Shown: positions 9,560-21,631 of the stretch, piece by piece
Numbering within the stretch: position 1 is the first letter of the stretch
Layout of the letters: each line of letters begins with the position of its first letter
Source: Limnanthes douglasii subsp. nivea
Taxonomy: Eukaryota; Streptophyta; Magnoliopsida; Brassicales; Limnanthaceae
NCBI GenBank assembly: GCA_036936605.1
Contig: JAUPFV010000005.1
Span: 57,866,742-57,930,741, forward strand
Length of the DNA: 64,000 bases
Direction: 5' to 3'
Translations under genes and position numbers: made by a program
The notes under the pieces: model-generated
What the model saw: only the letters and a program-made list of their open reading frames with translations
Database searches by the model: none
Told to the model about the DNA's origin: nothing

Positions 9560-11660
9560 TTGATTTAGGTTTCTTGTCCTACAAATTAGAAGATTATAAA
9601 GAAGAGCCCTACATTCAGCTAGGATATGAAATTATTTTCCATAAAGTCCGCCTAAAGCTCGACAAATGTTCCCAGAGTTGTCTCTTGGAATCTCACCTCC
9701 TGCTGATTCACCTTAAAGACTATAATCCCCATCTGAATTTAGTTTTATCCTATTTCCATAAAGAGGGTTCCATTTGATTGAAATACATATTCTACCCATG
9801 TTAGTAAACTAATAACATCCTAAATCAGGAGCTATGTTAAGATCTTCCTTCCAACGTGATCTTTTAAAGAGATCAACTTGATCAAGTCTTGATATTATAT
9901 TGTAAATATGGGCTACAACTGATTTTATACATATGTTTTGGTCTTGATGCTTAGCTCTGTTTCTAGTAAACCAAATGACGTGACAAATTATTAGAGAAAT
10001 GATGGTATGATATGGATATCCTTGTCAGTTGACCAGAATCAATGTTCCTTAAAATACATAGTCTAAGTATCTCAACAAAGTTTTTCCAAACTTCCCTTGC
10101 CAGCTTACACTCAACAAATAAGTGTTTAACAGTTTACATTTCATTGCAGAATTGACATTTTGAAGTCAATGAAAAGTTTTTATTTTGTAAAATTGAATCT
10201 ACTCAGATCCAACTTTTTAAAAGTTTCTAAAGAAGAAATGGACATTTTTTGGGTACTATATTGTTCCATATTCTCTTGAATAGATTTTATTTGTTTCCTT
10301 GTTATCTGATAACATTCCAGGTATTCCTAGTACTGAATTCACCTGTAAGAGATAGAGTCCATTCGACGGAGTCTTTTTCATTTGTATTAATTTTAATTCT
10401 ATTGATATTTGTAATATCAGAAGAAAGAACATAATATCTAAGTTTATCAATACCCCAAGTACCATAAATCCAGTAGTCCTTGATCTTTTATTCAAGAATA
10501 ATATTTGAGAAAGAAATGAAAGCATATTTATCATTCTATTTGTCCAACCAGAAATCAGTCTCACATTTTCCTACTTTCCAAAAGGTATAACTCTCTACTG
10601 TATCTCTAATTCTCAATAGACGTCTCCAATTAATAGAGCTCTTGTTTGATAACTGGACTTGTAAAGAGTGCGGATTTTTATAATTAAAAGAAAACATATA
10701 TTTTGACGAAAGATATGATTTTTTCCTAAATTAAATCATATTTTGCAAGAGAAAATATCTTGCATATCTGTAAACTTTCTCATGTTCATCCAATCCTCTC
10801 TATATGGTTTGTATATGCTATTCCAATTAGACTAGATTACTGCCCGTTTAGTTTCAGTAGATCACAATGAAAACCTGTTGCACAACTTTTCTATCATAGT
10901 GATTAGTGTTTTAGGTTGTTTGCAGCTTTGTAAGTAGTATACAAGGATATTTGTTAGGACATATTGGATTAAAGTGAGCCTTCCACAAAACAATAGTTTT
11001 GTATCATAATTTTGAATCCTTAACCTAATATTGGTTACAAAATCATCAAAATTTCTAATTTTCTTCTTCAAGTGAATATGGATTCCGACGTATTTGAAAA
11101 GGAGTTTGGCATGATTAAAACCAATTTTGTTTTCATAAGGTTTTTTCTAGCTTAAGTCATTTTTAAGAGACAACAAAGATGGTTTTGTCTTTGTTTTATC
11201 ATTATACCAAATATATTTTGTAGTGATTCAGGAACTCAGCTGTTTTCTATGGGTTGAAGATGATCTATTCCCAAAGATTATGAAATCATCAACAATTGCA
11301 AGATAACGTATAACCATTTGTCTGATTGTTTTATATCTCAAACCATTGTTGTCTTTATATAACTTCTTCAATCATCTTATTATGTATTATTATGCTAATA
11401 TCAATATTTTTAACACCTCTAATAGATATAAAATATCATTTTAACTCACTATTCATAATTATAGAAAACCAAGTTTTATTGATACAATTTACAATCCATT
11501 TTATCGATTTATGATCAAAACCAAAAGCTTTCATAATGTAAAAAGTGATCCAATTTCTATCGTGTGTAAAGCTTCAATTATATTTCTCCTATACCAGTTG
11601 TACTCGAGATATCAATTACTTTAACACTATGACTTTCCTCGATATTTTGACTATCTTTTT
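9560..11660 (-). pseudogene. decayed LINE (non-LTR retrotransposon), RT to RNase H
   Basis: Read on the minus strand in several frames with many stops, the plant LINE order is clear. Near 11560 is an RT block with KAFGFDHKSIKWI and TWFSIIMN. Near 11290 is VDDFIIF, the Y/F-x-DD catalytic region with the usual Ala replaced by Val. Near 11030 is RIQNYDTKLLFCGRLTLIQ. Near 10400 is a GEFSTRNTW-like block, then a zinc-finger domain CQFCNE...KHLFVECKLAREVW near 10155-10080. An RNase H tail with KLNSDG and ILAECRAL lies at about 9760-9590. The element is old and inactive. Its ends and target duplication were not found. Confidence 0.8.
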
Positions 11661-12709
11661 GGTTAGTGTTGTTTGATATATCATCTGATATAGCTTCATT
11701 GATAATTATTGATCTAATCTTTGAAACCCGGAGTTCAACACTTTTAATAGATTTTCCATATTAAGTGTTAGTAGATTGAGTCTGTAACTAATTTATTTAT
11801 GCTGTTTTCAACATTGATTGGTATTAGTTTCTTTTACATGCTAAAGTATTATGGAAAACATTATAGAATTTTACAGTGCAATGCCATATCTTCATAAAAA
11901 TATCATGTCATAATCATTCAGTTTCACCAAATCCTACCCAAACTGTTGAAATGTTTTACCTGGAGACATCTAATTCAATATGGGCTTTACAAACACTGAA
12001 CCTTGCCTTATTTTTTATGGAACCCATACTTTTAAGGGTTCCCAATAGTTTTAGAAATAGTATAAATGACTTTCCCATTGTAAAACTATTCCGGTAGGTT
12101 TGAAGAGATATTGATACTAGAGTAATATGTGATTCAAATCAAGTATTATAGTGCGGATTCCCTTTCAGTATTCTCATTGAAAAATGGTCAATTGTCCAAA
12201 TGTTTAGTTTTTAATATTCATATTTATCAGATTCAATAAGAATATGTTTAGTATCTCATAAATATAAGCTAAATTCACAAGGAATCCAATGTTACTCAAG
12301 AACTTTTGCATTGATTCCATATGGGTTGAAAACTTGTATTGTCTTATGTTGTAAATTGTATGGAATCTTGGCCAAGAATTAAGGAAAATATTTTCTTGCT
12401 TTTAGATATTTCTTACTTTTAGGAGCTTTTCTAGGCTTCAATTTTCATTTTTTATTTGGCATGCTAGTTAAACTTTATGTTTGTTATTTTAATTATTATT
12501 GCTAGTTAAATTTGGTAGTATTATATGAATTATGATTGTTATGGAATTTTGGTTAGGGTTTCGTATTGTTTGTAATTAAGACTTTTTTGTGTTTTACTTG
12601 GGTTGTTGTTAAGTTTTAACAATGTATTTGGGTGATATATCATTATAATATATTATTGTTCGATTAGATTAAAAAAATTGATTTTAAAATTTGTTAGGGT
12701 GGCGACCAA
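11661..12709. other. AT-rich stretch, no supported gene
   Basis: The left part (to about 11920) may be further decayed LINE RT sequence on the minus strand (IALHCKILYNVF resembles the plant LINE block around ISLCN). The rest shows nothing I can name. Confidence 0.3.
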
Positions 12710-12753
12710 AGTCCCACATCGGTTAGACATGAGAATGATCAATGGTATATAAG
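12710..12753 (+). promoter_or_regulatory. snRNA-type promoter motif: USE plus TATA with 24-bp spacing
   Basis: AGTCCCACATCG (12710-12721) matches the plant snRNA upstream sequence element RTCCCACATCG. TATATAAG follows at 12746-12753, exactly 24 bases later. In plant snRNA genes a spacing one helical turn shorter (about 23-24 rather than 33-34 bases) goes with RNA polymerase III genes such as U6 and U3. Downstream sequence does not match U6 or U3. It resembles instead a repetitive plant segment containing GGACCAAAAGC and AACGGACAATATC. Confidence 0.5.
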
Positions 12754-12954
12754 TAAGAACATATCTCAGCTAATATGAGACCTTTTGGAAATGGACCAAA
12801 AGCAAAGCCGTGAGGGTTTTCGGACCCAAAACGGACAATATCATACTAGTGTGAAGATCGATTGTCCATACTTATATATGGAGGCAAAATATGCGGTACC
12901 TATATTCCCAATAATTTGGAATTTGGAATTTTGGATTTTGGAACTTTATATTTA

Positions 12955-13080
12955 GATTGTATAATTTGGGATTTAAATTTGGTTTTGGTTTTAACTTTGG
13001 TTTCGATTTTCGATTTCGGTTTCGATTTTGATTTGGTTTTGGTTTTGGTTTTGAGATTTGAGATTTGAGATTCGCGATTG
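12955..13080. repeat. degenerate GGTTTTGGTTTTGATTTCG tract
   Basis: Simple-sequence DNA of G-G-T-T-T-T and G-A-T-T-T-T/C words. The open frames on either strand here only translate the repeat. Confidence 0.7.
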
Positions 13081-13259
13081 AATATTGGGGGCAGAATGTT
13101 ATATTGGAGTTTGGAATTGAGAGATTGAAAATCAGAGATTAGAGGATGCAATTTGGAGGTTTCTTCATAAAGCATAAACCCTTTAGGGCCATCGTCTCTT
13201 TCTAGCCAAATTCTCGATACTTCTGACTCACCATCACGAGTTTGTATATATGTCATTCT

Positions 13260-14449
13260 AAATTGTGTTTTATGTTTTTAATATTGTCCAACATAGTAAT
13301 TCCACTATTAGTTAGGGGGTGTTTGTGCCTATATATAAGATATTTCAATACTATCAATCCAATTATTTGTCATTGTGATTTTGTTTAATCTAGAATTGTA
13401 AAAAATTCATAAATCATAATAATTGTGAAAAAATAAAAAATAAAAAATATTTTTAAAAATATACACATCTATCTTGTAAAACAATGTGAGAAAAATCATA
13501 AAAATTACAAAATATCTTGATTCATAACAAAATTAAAAATCATAACAAGGCTATTTCTCTGATTGTGTTCCAAGTTCGGATCAATGATAGAACTTGTATA
13601 ATTGGATGTTTAAGAGAGGTCCATTATAAGTTTTATGTTGTTTGTAGGCTACATATATGATTAGGCGCATATGAGACTATAAATATTCAGTCATCCCTTT
13701 TCGAAGGGTGATTATTCATTTTCTGAAAAAAATAGTAGCATTACTTTTACTATTTTAATATTATCTTCTTTTATTTGTTTATAAAATTTACATGAAAATA
13801 AATGGACATACAAATTCAACTGGACTATAAAAGTTTTACATAATCAATAATGAAGTTATCCATAAAAACGTTATCTGTGAAAACAACTTGGTACTCCGAA
13901 GTTTCTATCCAAAAGACAAAGAAAAAGGGATAGACATTAGTATTTGATCATGATATGGATACAATTGTTCCGGTAAAAACCTACAACAATACAATTGGAA
14001 AAAATTAACAACAACACGCCTAATGTAACAATATTATAAGTCGATATGCTTCGAAAGTCCGTAGCTTCCAGATACGAGCCTATTTTTAAATATTCTTCAC
14101 CGTAAAAAAATCTAGTCTCAACTGGAAGGACAATATATAGTTACCAATAAGGTATACATCGGAACCTAGAAAATTGAAAATGAGCGATGTTCTTTCCCTT
14201 ATCCTTAGATTATTGGACATATAAAGTATTAATTAGTTTAAATATATAATTATATTGTCTTTTTTATTTAGGTATTTTTTTTGGATGTTCATGGTTGAGT
14301 GATTTTAACGATGCACTGATATAACTAAAATTCAATGACATATTTCTATTTTTTTTATTTTTTTTATTTTGGTTCGTTTTTATAATTATTTAAAATTTTA
14401 TAAATTTTATTCAACACATAAAACATGTTTACAAAGATAATTAAACCAT
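13260..14449. other. AT-rich stretch, nothing identified
   Basis: No coding frame, RNA gene or repeat structure I can support. Confidence 0.4.
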
Positions 14450-14795
14450 AATAAAACTAATATTGTATCCTCCGATATAGTTTATCACAAAGACAATATA
14501 ATAAGCCCTCATGCTTTGTTCTTACATACTAAACATGAAATATAAAACTTACGGGTTTGCTTGGAATCCATGGTTAACGATTCCTTTTTTCTCTAAGCTC
14601 CAATAGATTAAATAAATATCTTAAATTCATACCAGTTACCATATTTATACCTCTAAAACACTTTTTCACCTGTATGTCTAATTTTTATATAATTATATAT
14701 AATATAATTAATCTGATTACTTGTTAATTGGACTACTTTATGAGAACTAACAAATATATATTTAGCATACCGACCGATCCATAATTATTCCACCA
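14450..14795 (-). repeat. copia 3' LTR
   Basis: About 346 bp, ending on the plus strand at ...TTCCACCA beside ATCTCCCACTTGG. On the minus strand that is CCAAGTGGGAGAT, the classical copia polypurine tract directly before the LTR. The left end resembles the start of the right-hand LTR at 36576. Confidence 0.6.
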
Positions 14796-15168
14796 ATCTC
14801 CCACTTGGATAGTCATATGCTACTCAAGAATATATTTAACTTCAATGTGTTCCTTGAATTCCTTCTTAATAGGTGAAAGGTACAAATCCGTACATGATCC
14901 ATGTGTCTCTTGAATTCATTGTTAATAGGTGAACAATCCGAAGTGTTTTTTAGTGTGTCCACGCGTGGGTCGAAATACCCAATAATCTTCATCAGTTACC
15001 ACTTCCTATATGTCAACGTATGCCATTTCGTTCGTTGTAGATATCATAATACTTTTTTCACAGCTTTCTAATGTTACATGCCTGAGTTACTTACATAACT
15101 TCCAACCATTTTAATAGGAATATATATGGTCTAGTAAAAGCTTGATCATACACTAAACTCCAAGACTT
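14796..15168 (-). pseudogene. copia RT end / RNase H start fragment
   Basis: Minus-strand translation gives MVGSYVSNSGM, KAVKKVL, YLQRTKWHTLTYRK and IIGYFD. These match the copia region usually reading around GRYMSNPG, HWKAVKRILRYL and IGYSDSD. Stops are present. The RNase H remainder is lost before the polypurine tract. Confidence 0.7.
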
Positions 15169-15360
15169 AGCCTTGCCCTTTATATAGAGGACCCGAGACT
15201 TAGCCTTAAACTGAAATCGGTTACAAAAGATGACTAATTACTTTTAGTCCCTAACAATATTACATAGTCACAATTGTTCTCTTGAACTTACATTATTTAC
15301 AGTTCAGTCCTTAAATTACATTATTTATAATTTAGTCCTTAAAACTATACTTCCATATTA
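15169..15360 (-). repeat. element A 3' LTR, truncated
   Basis: 192 bp matching 24217-24408, with shared blocks such as AGCCTTGCCCTTTATATAGAGG and AGTCCCTAACAATATTACAT (shortened here). Its outer part is missing, so no target duplication can be read. Confidence 0.85.
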
Positions 15361-15835
15361 GTAGCCCCATAGTTCTCATGTCAGTAAATGAATGAGAACT
15401 AAAAGCGCTTCGTATTCTTCCGTATGCCGTATTAGTCGTTGTGATACAAACTCGAAGTCACATACCCCGTACAAAACTCGAAGTACAAAAATCAACAGAA
15501 GATACAAATTCGAAGTCAACAACATATGTAGATTCAAAGACAAAAACAAATAGTATTTGAAGTAAAAAATAGTCATCGGATTAGTCTGAAACACAATAAT
15601 TTTCTCTTTTTTCTCCTCGAATAATTATGGAATAGCTTCAAAACGTAATCATCGAATTTTATCAAAAGTGTACACAAATGTAACCGTTTCATATTGTCGT
15701 TCAAATCCATCATTCTTATCTAGCCACTAGACCCATAACTAGATGACTAATCTTACAGATGTCAAACTCTTAAATTTCTCATATCACCATAAAGTCCTTT
15801 CCACTTCACATGTCTTCCTATCTTTCTATAAATTC

Positions 15836-15843
15836 ATCAGTAA
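15836..15843 (+). promoter_or_regulatory. TATA box of element A antisense gene
   Basis: CTATAAAT, 475 bases inside the LTR edge and upstream of the antisense gene. The same octamer stands at the equivalent place in elements B and C. Confidence 0.5.
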
Positions 15844-16079
15844 CCTCATTTTTCATTCTCACAACACAAATCATTTGAGAGAGAATTCAAACACTTGGCT
15901 ACCTTCGTCGTGTTCTTCATCTTTTTCAATATCTTCATCAGAAAATCTAAGCTTTCCGATTGATACTCATCTTCTTCGATCAATCTTCATCTGGTTTATG
16001 AGAAAAAATTCAAAAAACAGAAAATCCAAGACTAATATACCTAAAAATTAAAAACTCGAGAGCTTAAAAACAACTTAGT

Positions 16080-18937
16080 CTTCGGATCATACGACTATTT
16101 TTACATCACCCAAAAAGCAAAGGAATACAAAGCTGCCAGATTAATCAACAACACTCCTGATGGAACAACCACCAAAACAACTTACTACGGTAATTTTGAT
16201 CCAACCAAAATTCATGCTTTCTCTCCTTCTCCAATAACCGAAAACGTCCCTCTTCCAAAGTTCTAGCGCCTAAAACGCCTCGAGTCTCTTCTTCACAAGT
16301 TAAAGTTTCTCCTTTAATTAGTGAAGAACGAATCTTCTTCAAAACGAATTTCAACTACTCCCTCTTCGACCCATCCTTCAACAATCAGAAAAAGAAGAAA
16401 TTTTATTGCCATTGGAGACGATTTGAAAATCATTCCAACTCCTCCATCTTCGAATCCAACTACTCAGGATTCTCCTCAGAGAGAGATAATCAAGGAGTTT
16501 CCTCAAGAAAATAATCCTTCATAAGAAACTGAGGATCCATTGCCTCAACAAAAAAATTCCCAAACTAGAGAAGAAATATGAGAAGCCAATGAAGCTGATT
16601 CCGAGGCTACCAGAACTGGTCATGAAGCTAAATCCGATGATGGTAATTCAGAAAATACCATGGACAAGAATACCCATAAGCCTCAGAAACAGAAAGAACC
16701 AGGATTTGTTTCTGAAGAAAAAAAAGCTGTTATCAGAAGAAATTTAAGGGATCTCGATGCTAATTATATCATTCAACTGAAAAAGGTTCGATACATGTAT
16801 TACAAAGAGAACCAAGCTTCAGATTTAAAAAAGAAATGAAGAATGAGAGATAAAATCACAGTTCGACTGCCTAAAGAAGGAGAAACTCCCTTAGACTGCA
16901 AAGACGATGAGTTGGTTGTTTACCCCGAAATCATCAATTAGGGTCTTCGGTTTCTACTGGATCCTATGATCGTGGAATACTTCGAACTTCTCAACCTATG
17001 CCCTACTCAAATGATACCGAATCAATGGTTCACTATTATGTCAGTGATAATGGCATCTCAGTTATCCAAGATTCTAATTAGCATCAAAGACTTCATCTCC
17101 TTAAACCAATTATCTAAAGGTCCGAAGCTCCCATTCTACTACCTCAGTCTGGTGGATGACTTAAAAATCATCGATGATTTCTTGGAAGCTGATAAATTCT
17201 GGAAGAAAAAATTTATCTTCATCTCAGGAGCATAGGAGAATGGCAAAGAGATTTCCAATGCCAACCCATCAAAGTTGAATCTCATCTGGAGAAGCAACCG
17301 TAAGTACTTCGAAAATTATACACTTTGCACTAAATTCCATCTATTGTCTTTCTTCTTCCTTAATTATCTACTTGCATGATTATTCCATAATTTTTGAGAC
17401 GATATTTAATACGTTGACCACCAGCTAAGGATATTTTCAAGAAACTTGCCGCTTGGGCCGAGAAAGAATGGAATAATGTTTTCCGCTCCGCCTTTCAGTT
17501 GATCAACTTCCTTAATATCCATCTGTTTCCGATCACAGAAGGAGGCTTGCCCCCTCGAATTTTGATGAAAGATCCCAATCCCAAAATAGCCTGCAAAAGG
17601 ATATTATATCCAGACTGCAAAGTATTCCTCCTTATTCATAATAAGTCAGAAAGTCATCTACCAAAAAAGAAAAAAGAAAAAGCTAACAAAGAAAAGAAAA
17701 GTAAAAAAAGAAGCTAGAACGTTTGGGGATAACCCTTCAACTCCATTAAAGCCTAAACCTCGAAAACAAAAAGCAGGAGAGCAGATTCTTTCACCCATCG
17801 AAGAAGGGAAAGATCAATAAACCGTATTCGAAGAAAAAGAAAGCTTCTTTCAGTTCCCATGGAAAGAAAAAGAAACAAACCGAAATCAATGCGTATACAC
17901 TGGTCGATGAAGAAGAGACCACTACTATTGAAAATCAACAAAACCCTTCTGTCGAGGAGCAAGCAGTTAATAACGAAACCTTGATAATCATCGAAGATAA
18001 TGTTAATGATGAGAACAAAAATGCTGAAAATTTCGACCCTGACAGTTTCATTAATTTTAATAAGTCACATGTGCTTGTTGGAGAAGATGATCCTATTTTG
18101 CAAGACATTCAAAATCATATGCATCAATTCGGAAGACCAACAACCGTCGAAGCATCTCCAGAAATTATTTGTCCCTCTGTACCAACTACAACTTTATATA
18201 TGATTCTTTTTCCTACTTTAACAAAAATTCCTCCTCCTCCTCCAAATCCTGCAATCTCTGCTATACTTCAACCATTTACTGATCTCGATGCTGCTGCAAA
18301 ATCACTTGCTTCCCAAGTCAAAGCTTCTCATAACCATCTGAAGCAGTTGGCCAAAGACATGTCTTGCTAAAGATGAAAAACGGCTAAGGGAATATTTTCA
18401 ACGCAAGGTTGTCGAAAAATTCCATATGTACGAACTAGCAAGGTCTGAGCTTATTTGAGACACTCTCTCCATGAAAAATCATTTGTGAACAACACATTTT
18501 TCTGACAATGAAAAGTTGAAGGATTCTCATGAAAAAAAAATGAATAAGCTCAAAACTGATTATACTAATGAGCTGGCTGCTGAAAAATCCAAATCCAAGG
18601 ATCTTCAAAAGTATCTTACTTCTAGCATGGCAAATAATCAAGAGTTGACCGATGAGATAATCAAATTGAAGAAGGAATTTGAGGATGAAAAGTTGTTGTT
18701 ATTGCTACTGCCAAAGTTGAGTTGTCGAAAAACATGTTGGCTGCCATTAACAATGGCAAAAACGAAACAACCGTCACTCTTCTTCGAGAACTTCATGCTA
18801 CTTATCCAAAGATTAACCTCAAAAGTTTCTCGAATGACATTCCCATCAAAAAGCATCCAAGTGAAGCCTTCGATCCTATCCCCGACTCATCATCTTTAGA
18901 GGAGGAATCATCCGAGAAAGATGAGTCGTCTGCATAA
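16080..18937 (+). pseudogene. antisense accessory gene of element A, decayed
   Basis: Runs opposite to gag-pol between pol and the 3' LTR. Exon 1 (to 17299) carries the conserved domain: PLDCKDDELVVYPEI, LCPTQMIPNQWFTIM, LPFYYLSL and FIFISGA. This resembles the putative gypsy-type transposon (Transposase_28-like) domain. A GTAAGT donor at 17300 and CAG acceptor at 17424 bound a 125-bp intron in phase 1. Exon 2 starts with LAAWAEKEWNNVF and continues through Lys-rich and Pro-rich stretches to a coiled-coil region (about 18510-18800) and an acidic Ser-rich end. At least six in-frame stops and some frameshifts disable it. Function unknown. The conserved layout with B and C argues it was once a selected gene. 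Confidence 0.75.
17300..17424 (+). other. intron of element A antisense gene
   Basis: GTAAGT donor, TTGACCACCAG acceptor, phase 1. Position matches the introns of B (26770-26837) and C (55703-55554), directly between the SG-x-x-E-x-G block and the WA-x-K-x-W block. Confidence 0.65.
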
Positions 18938-19627
18938 TTTTATTGATCTTTAAACATACCCTTTTATATTTTGTCAATTTAGAAACTTGCTTGTTGTACT
19001 TCAAAGAATTAACAACTCAAAATTAGATATGATAAGTGCTTTGAAACTCACAACATATAATATCTTAGTGAAGTTGTTGAACATAATTGCACTTCAAATT
19101 ATTGACAGCATATCTGTTGAACATTACTCTTCGAAAAAATATAGTGCATTATTAAGCGTTGCACTTCACAAAACTGTAATGTGTTCATTGAACATAATAC
19201 CTCGAAAATGGCTGTTTCTTTGAAAAGTGTAATAGACACTTCAGAACATTCGACTCTTAACCAACCTCAAAGATGATCAGTCTTTGATAAGTTGTTAAGA
19301 TAGTTTTAAGCAAACATCTGTAAACAACCATTGGCCAAAATCGAATTTTATTGATAATATTGAATATGTACATAGCACCTCGTTAAAACCTTACTATGCC
19401 AACATGGTAGGAAAGAGTGCGTCATTGAAAAGTGAAATTTCCAAAATACAAAGACAAATTTATTCCTAATAAAGCCTCAAATGTTGTATATTCCATGGGT
19501 GCTGAAGCATCCTCCCTTCGAAATCACAAAGACGATAAGACCTTGGCTTTATCCTCTCAACAAAGACGATAAGACCTTGGCTTTTCTCCTTTGTATGCAG
19601 AAATACTTTTCTCAACACCTTATCACC

Positions 19628-21631
19628 TTATTTGAATTCGCTTTTCCTCACCTCCGAATCATATCTATTCCTTATAAGAGTTTGATAATGGATTACATTC
19701 AAATGAGCTCGAACTCTTTTCTCCTCGATCAAATCTAAATTCGCCCTTCTAACTTCATTATTAGATCTTTCAGAATATTGATTTATCCTATAAGATGACA
19801 TCGTAGATTCTATGGGGCTGACTGCATCCATTCCATATGCCAAAACAAAATGAGTCACTTTTGTAGCCGCTCTAGGAGTTGTCAGATAAGACCAAAGTAC
19901 CTCATGCAAATAATTTGGCCATTTTCCTGCTGCCCCCGTCAAATTCGTCTTCAAGCCGTCTAATTTTTTGTTTGTTTGTTACCTCTACTTGTCCATTAGC
20001 TTGAGGATGAAAAGGTGTAAAAAAACATTGATGAATTCCTTTCGACGTGTAAAATGAAGCCATCTCTTTGTTATTAAACTTAGGGCCATTATCTGTTGTA
20101 ATATTCCGAAGAACTCCAAAATGACAACAAATGTTGTTCATAATAAACTTGATCACATCTTTTGCCTTTGTCCCTAATATCGGTTCTGCCTCGGCCAACT
20201 TTGTAAAATAATCCACTGATATGATTATCATCTGTCCTCCTCGAGAAGCCATCAAAAAATGACCCACTAGATCAATCCCCCATCTATCAAATGGTATCGC
20301 TTCGGTTATAGACATAAGTGGCACCGCTGGCCTATGAATAACATTAATAAATCTTTGACAAGTATCACAACTTCGAATGATATTCTTAGCATCATTCATG
20401 ATTGTAGGACAATAGAATCATGCAAGTAAAACTCGTCTTGATAGAGCTTTAAACCCACAATGAGCTGACCCTTCACCATCATGCAATTCTGATAACACCT
20501 CTTGTGATTCTTGCTTGCCTAGACATCGTAATAATGGCTTGCTCAATGCCTTTCTATACAATATTCCATTGAACACTATATATCTGAAGGCTTTACTTCT
20601 CAATTTATTGGCCAACCTCGAATCATCTGGTAATGTTCCTTGAGTAAAAAAATTGAGAATATCTGGACGCCAATCACCTCAGATTACTTCATATGTGATA
20701 AATAACCCCCCTATGCATTCGCACTGATTAGCTCGAGTAACAATTGAAGGATTTTTTTTGTAGCAAAATTCAAGGATATTCTTCCTTATAAGCGATATTT
20801 GCTAAAGAGTCAGCCACCATGTTACTCCAACGACCAATATATTCCGCAACAACATTATCAAACAAAAGCATTAAATTATTAAGTTCTCGAAGATATAAAA
20901 TCAAACGATCATTTCTTGCAAGCCGCTATCAGTTATGAAATTTGTGCATTCTTGATCTTTTGACTCCAGCATTTTTCAATCCAAAAGGCATAACCCTGTA
21001 ACAATGCAAGCCCCTATCAGTTATGAAAGTCGTGTATTCTTGATCTTTTGGATCCATTTGAATTTGATTGTATCCTACAAAAGCGTCCATGAAAGTTAAG
21101 ATTTTATTGCATGAGGTAGAATCAATCAGCTGATCTATTCGAGGAACAGGAAATGGATCTTTAGGACAACCTCGATTCAAATCTGTAAAATCCACGCACA
21201 TTCTCCATTTCCCATTCTTCTTTTTTACCACTACCGGATTTGCCGTCCACAAAGGATACTGTGACTCCTTTATATATCCGACCTTAGATAATCGTTCCAC
21301 CTCGGCAACAATTTCTTCTGCTTTTTCCGAGGAAAATGCCCTTTTTCTGAATTAATGGATTCACCTTCGGATCAATATCCAAGTTGTGACGAATCACCTC
21401 AATTGGTACTCGTGTTGCATCTTCTGTCTTCCAAGCGAAAACATCAAAATTATGAGATAAAAAATCTAACAGTTGTTGACGTAAGAGCGAGGTTAATAAG
21501 GTTCCAATTCGAAGCACCCTTCCTTCCGAAAAAGTAAACTTATTAATTTCTCCACTTACCGTTAAAGACCATGGGGTTTCCCTCGGATCGTCAACCATTT
21601 CTTCTAAATTCAAGGGAACTCCATCTAACTG
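19628..21631 (-). pseudogene. element A pol, broken (RT half, integrase)
   Basis: In frame with gag-pro after the stop at 21634-21632. The RT start (DDPRETPWSL, then KKKNGKWRMCVDFTDLN, MPFGLKNAG) ends abruptly near 20960. The catalytic YxDD segment, rest of RT and most of RNase H are deleted. Sequence resumes in the RNase H/connection region and integrase: zinc-binding part with HDGEGSAHCG and CDTC, then RWGIDLVG, TTDNGP and HPQANGQVEV, so the DDE residues are recognisable. Several stops and frameshifts follow (for example near 19950). Confidence 0.85.
20918..21051. repeat. short direct repeat at the element A pol deletion
   Basis: About 41 bp around CTATCAGTTATGAAA and ATTCTTGATCTTTT occurs at 20918-20958 and again at 21009-21050, with about four differences. 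The second copy is the normal RT sequence. The first sits exactly where RT homology stops, so it marks the deletion junction. Confidence 0.75.
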
